From Cyprinodon diabolis (taxonomy: Eukaryota; Chordata; Actinopteri; Cyprinodontiformes; Cyprinodontidae): 64,000 nt of DNA. The position numbers and the translations under genes were made by a program. The stretch is from contig CM060064.1 in assembly GCA_030533445.1 (NCBI GenBank), positions 20,853,626 through 20,917,625 of the forward strand, in the 5' to 3' direction. Below the pieces are notes generated by a model, which worked only from the letters and a program-made list of their open reading frames with translations, ran no database searches and was not told the DNA's origin. Positions 60,651 to 64,000 of this stretch are shown here, piece by piece. Within the stretch, counting starts at the first letter, position 1, and every line of letters starts with the position of its first letter.

Positions 60651-60837
60651 CCTGTTTGTGCTCTTGGTAACGGTTCTAATGTGTCCACAGATGTAAGCTA
60701 TCTATCAGAAAACCTTCTAAAATCATAATAAGGCTAGGTGTCATGATGCTGTAGACTGTTCTGGTTAGTGTTATATTTGCTCTGTTGTTTCTTTTCCTCC
60801 GGAGTTCTGTTTGGCAGCTGAGTTATTTTTTTTTTTA

Positions 60838-60856
60838 ATTAAAGGTTTGTAATAAA
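60838..60856 (+). terminator. stmn1 poly(A) signals
   Basis: ATTAAA at 60838-60843 and AATAAA at 60851-60856, about 190-200 bp after the stop codon. Either could direct cleavage. Confidence 0.6.
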
Positions 60857-61685
60857 TTGGTTGTCATATTTACAAATACAAAAAGAAGAAAAAAAACTTT
60901 TCAGATTTCTCCAGATTGTTGACAATGCTGTATATCTTAACTGACTGTTTAATACAATGATTAAACTTAGATTCATTTCCAAAAGTTTGGACTCTTCTGT
61001 TTGTGTTATTTTCCCCCCCATTAAATTTCAGCACGTTGAAATGTCTCCATTAGGGGAGGGCTGTTGGAAATCAATTGAAAACAGGGCTAACATTCCAGAC
61101 CTACTAGGATCCATCAAATTTTAACCTTTAATTTCATCATGATGTTAATATAAGAAATGTCCTATCAGCTCACTGTAACACTTGCACATACGTAATAGGG
61201 TACATGACAAACTGATTTAATGCTTTTTAAGTGATAGTGTAGAAGTAAACAAAGTGCCCCATCATGGGCATGCTATGCAAAGTTCAGTTCTCCTGAAATG
61301 ATGTTTCCCTGAGATCAGAGGTAAGTCCTACAGTCTCAGCAAGATTTCTGATCAAGCTGTCAGCAAAACAACAATCTGCTATCTATCTCTCAATTTAGGT
61401 TCTCTAAAAGTACAAAGAGGTTCTTGCTCTTGACAGTTTTGGGTTTATTTTCTATTACTGATTTCAAGGATAGCAGCTCATTCTGCCTGACAAACTTTCT
61501 GAATGAACTGGAGCTGTCTGTTATCTTTGTAATGTCAAGATAACATTGGATATTCACATGAATCATAATGTTTGATGAGATAAAAATATATATATATATA
61601 TACTTAATCACAAATTCTACTTAATGGCTGCCAGAGGAGGTTGTTTCAAGATACAAAAAACATGAATGGTCACACAACCATATAT
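60857..61685. other. No gene seen downstream of stmn1
   Basis: AT-rich sequence with short frames only. Confidence 0.5.
61582..61602. repeat. Short (AT)n run
   Basis: About ten AT dinucleotides. Confidence 0.85.
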
Positions 61686-61822
61686 AGAGGCTTTGGTCCT
61701 GGAGGTGGTTGTCATAGGTTCGAGTCCTGGCTTAATGATCTTTGCTACCCCCCCCCCCCCCCCCCCCAAGCACATTTGCTGTCTGTCTAATTTCAAAAAT
61801 AACTGCAAATAGTGCCTTAAAA
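61686..61822 (+). mobile_element. tRNA-derived SINE, copy 2, 5'-truncated
   Basis: Shares GAGGCTTTGGTCCT, the B box GGTTCGAGTCC (61717-61727) and the ending AGTGCCTTAAAA with copy 1. A pure C run of about 20 (61748-61767) replaces the C/T-rich part. The A box is not recognisable. Confidence 0.6.
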
Positions 61823-63957
61823 TGATAATAATCCAGTAATGTGCAAAATAAGAAATTTCTAACATCAAGGTAGCTAACAGTGAACTCAGTAACATATTTA
61901 ACTATCTGCAGCATCAGGTGCTGGATGAATGTGTGTGTTTTAATTACATTTTTGCAAATTACCTCTATTAAAAGACAATACCTTTATTCAACCTAATAGG
62001 TTTGATATTTATAAACTGGTTTTAAAATTACCCTGTGATACATTTATAGTAAATTTGATTAAAATAAAAAATAAAAAAAAGAATAAAAGGGAACAGACTA
62101 TTTAATCCAGAAGAACTTTAGATTGAGCCCTCTCTTTTGACAGAATCAGAAGGGTTCATAATCGAAAGGATGCCCAATGCTACTTAGTCTTCAGGAATGC
62201 TCAAAACTTTGTCAATACTGACACCGTGTGGCCATCATATATTAATCCATTTTTTTTCTTTTTAAATGAGCAAAAGCTTCTAAATAACAAATGGTTTGCT
62301 CATGGATAATTTCAGCATGTGTTAACCCTAAAGACTTTCCAGGTCTTTGCTCTTTGGGGAATTTGTAATAATGGATAACACAACAGAGTTTATGGAGATT
62401 TTTTTTCCCCCAGTCTTTAATTTGTTAATAAATTCTCCAAAAAACATTACTCTGCTAATCCCACTGATGTTTTTACAGCAATAATTCTAATATTTTACAT
62501 TTGCTACAATCTACGAGATAGAATTGAAAAACGTTTAATCCAAATTGACAGACCTATGAGAATATTTACATAACGTTGTTTTAAAAGCAGAGTTATAACA
62601 TCTCTGTTAAAATATTCAAGTGGGTTGGTTTATTTGGGAGCCATGAGTTTTGAATTATTTCTCAGATTCACCTAGAAAACTTAATGGACATTTTGACCTG
62701 ATGCCTAAAATTAAACCAAAATCACTGAACAATATTAGTTTATAACTGTTTGTAACTAGGTCATCATTGGGAAAAACAACACATAGAAAGAAACCTGATT
62801 AGCTTGTTCTGCCATGTTTGAGGTTTTATGTGTTTATATCTGTTAAATTCTAGCTCAGGCTTGCAGTCAGAGACACACCTGTACCCTGAGTTGAAACAGT
62901 CCCATGAGATTCCAGCTGTTGTCTGTCTGGCCTTAATTAATTTTATAAACGCTTTTTATGTTTTTCTTATTTTACCTATTTGAGAATTTTATTTTCCCCC
63001 TATTGTCGGAGTTTTGATTTATAAAACGTTCATTACTGTGTATGACCTTAGCTGTTTGTTGCTATCACTGATAAAATGTGTGAAAGGCTTTAAAAATGTG
63101 TCACATTTGCATACGCTCACACTAAACAAATGTAGCACTGAAATTTTTAATTCAGGCACATTTAGTAATCTATTTGTCGTTTCCCACGTACCTGGGGTCT
63201 GGTGACAGAGGCAACAGCTCCAGGAGGAAACCCCAGACTCCCAAGCAGCACCCTTCAGCTTCTTATAGAACAGGGATATGCGGGGATCTCTCCAGAGTTA
63301 AGCTAAACAAGTCATTTAGAGACACAAATATAAAGTTACATTTTGATTAAAAAAAAAACGTATTGTTAAATATCTGCTGTAGGAAATATGTTGGAATTTT
63401 AAACAGCCAAAAATTTATTTGTATTTGAGGCTTTAAAACCAAGGGAAACAGAAGTCATTTTATTAAAAGGAAGCTTGGATTTTCTTCTAACTGGAGAGAA
63501 CCCACACAGGGAGAACATGCAAACTCCACATGTGTAATTACAAAGTTTGCAAACTGGGTTGGTATTGCTGTAATGCTTAAGAAACCTTAACGCCATGCTC
63601 CTCTGTCACGTAAGAAATTGTTGGACTGATCAAGCCAGAATGTCTCATGGTCCAATTATTTCTATGCTTACAATCCATGTCACTGCATGTGTTTAGGGAA
63701 TATACACTATGTAGAAATATTTCTAAATTTCACAAACAATAGGGTATTGTCAGTCAGGGGGGGTAACAACAAAGGAAGCGTTATAGCTCAACGCAAAACA
63801 AGGAAGAGCACAGGCAAGTGATTTCAGCACGCCTACCAACCATTGCTTGTTTTAGTGACTAAAGAATGTTTTTACTGGGATCTGAAAATGCCCAACACAG
63901 TTGCAAAAGCTTGCTAAAGCAGCACTGCACTTGGAAAAACAGCCTTTTCCTACACCA
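61823..63957. other. No gene seen
   Basis: Nothing recognised apart from the retroelement-tail fragment near 63489. Confidence 0.5.
63489..63535. repeat. Fragment of a dispersed LINE/SINE tail
   Basis: CTGGAGAGAACCCACACAGG then GAGAACATGCAAACTCCACA is a string very common in fish genomes as part of retroelement tails. Class uncertain. Confidence 0.45.
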
Positions 63958-64000
63958 GGGACGTATTCACATTTTGTCATATTATAGCCATAAACCTTAA
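63958..64000 (+). repeat. Tc1-type terminal-repeat relic cut by window end
   Basis: GTATTCACATTTTGTCATAT followed by TATAGCCATAAACCTT resembles the same terminus. It runs off the window. Confidence 0.4.

Overview
The window is teleost fish nuclear DNA. Coding sequence is split by GT-AG introns. The two recognisable genes are vertebrate ones, and the rest is AT-rich sequence full of fish-type DNA transposons (Tc1/mariner, hAT-like MITEs), tRNA-type SINEs and microsatellites. I cannot name the species.

Layout. (1) 1-41.4 kb has no convincing host protein-coding exon. It holds one intact Tc1-type transposon of DD34E spacing (10757-12004), two copies of a DD36E Tc1-type transposon (16060-17277 with an intact ORF; 37736-38958 broken by one stop codon), several MITEs, a three-level transposon nest (30350-33263), one CpG-rich promoter-like block (about 29560-29960) and a few GC-richer non-coding islands that may be conserved elements. 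(2) 41.46-52.63 kb, minus strand, is a complete ten-coding-exon serine incorporator gene, best matched to serinc2. Its exon phases all agree and its spliced length is 455 residues. (3) 52.7-57.1 kb is the spacer between two divergent genes and holds a retroelement-like repeat unit. (4) 57.1-60.9 kb, plus strand, is a complete stathmin gene (stmn1): a promoter with CCAAT and cell-cycle-type motifs, a non-coding first exon and four coding exons giving 146 residues. (5) 60.9-64 kb has no gene that I can see.

The two genes are not known to work together: SERINC proteins are multi-pass membrane proteins linked to serine lipids, and stathmin is a cytosolic tubulin-binding phosphoprotein. Both human counterparts lie on chromosome 1p35-p36, so the linkage may be old. 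No CRISPR array, operon, rRNA or functional tRNA gene was seen. I found no clearly new biological system. The most distinctive items are the nested hAT/palindrome structure, the intact and stop-broken DD36E pair, the inverted pair of TTAA-flanked MITEs (one inside a stmn1 intron), and an upstream reading frame that overlaps the serinc2 start codon.
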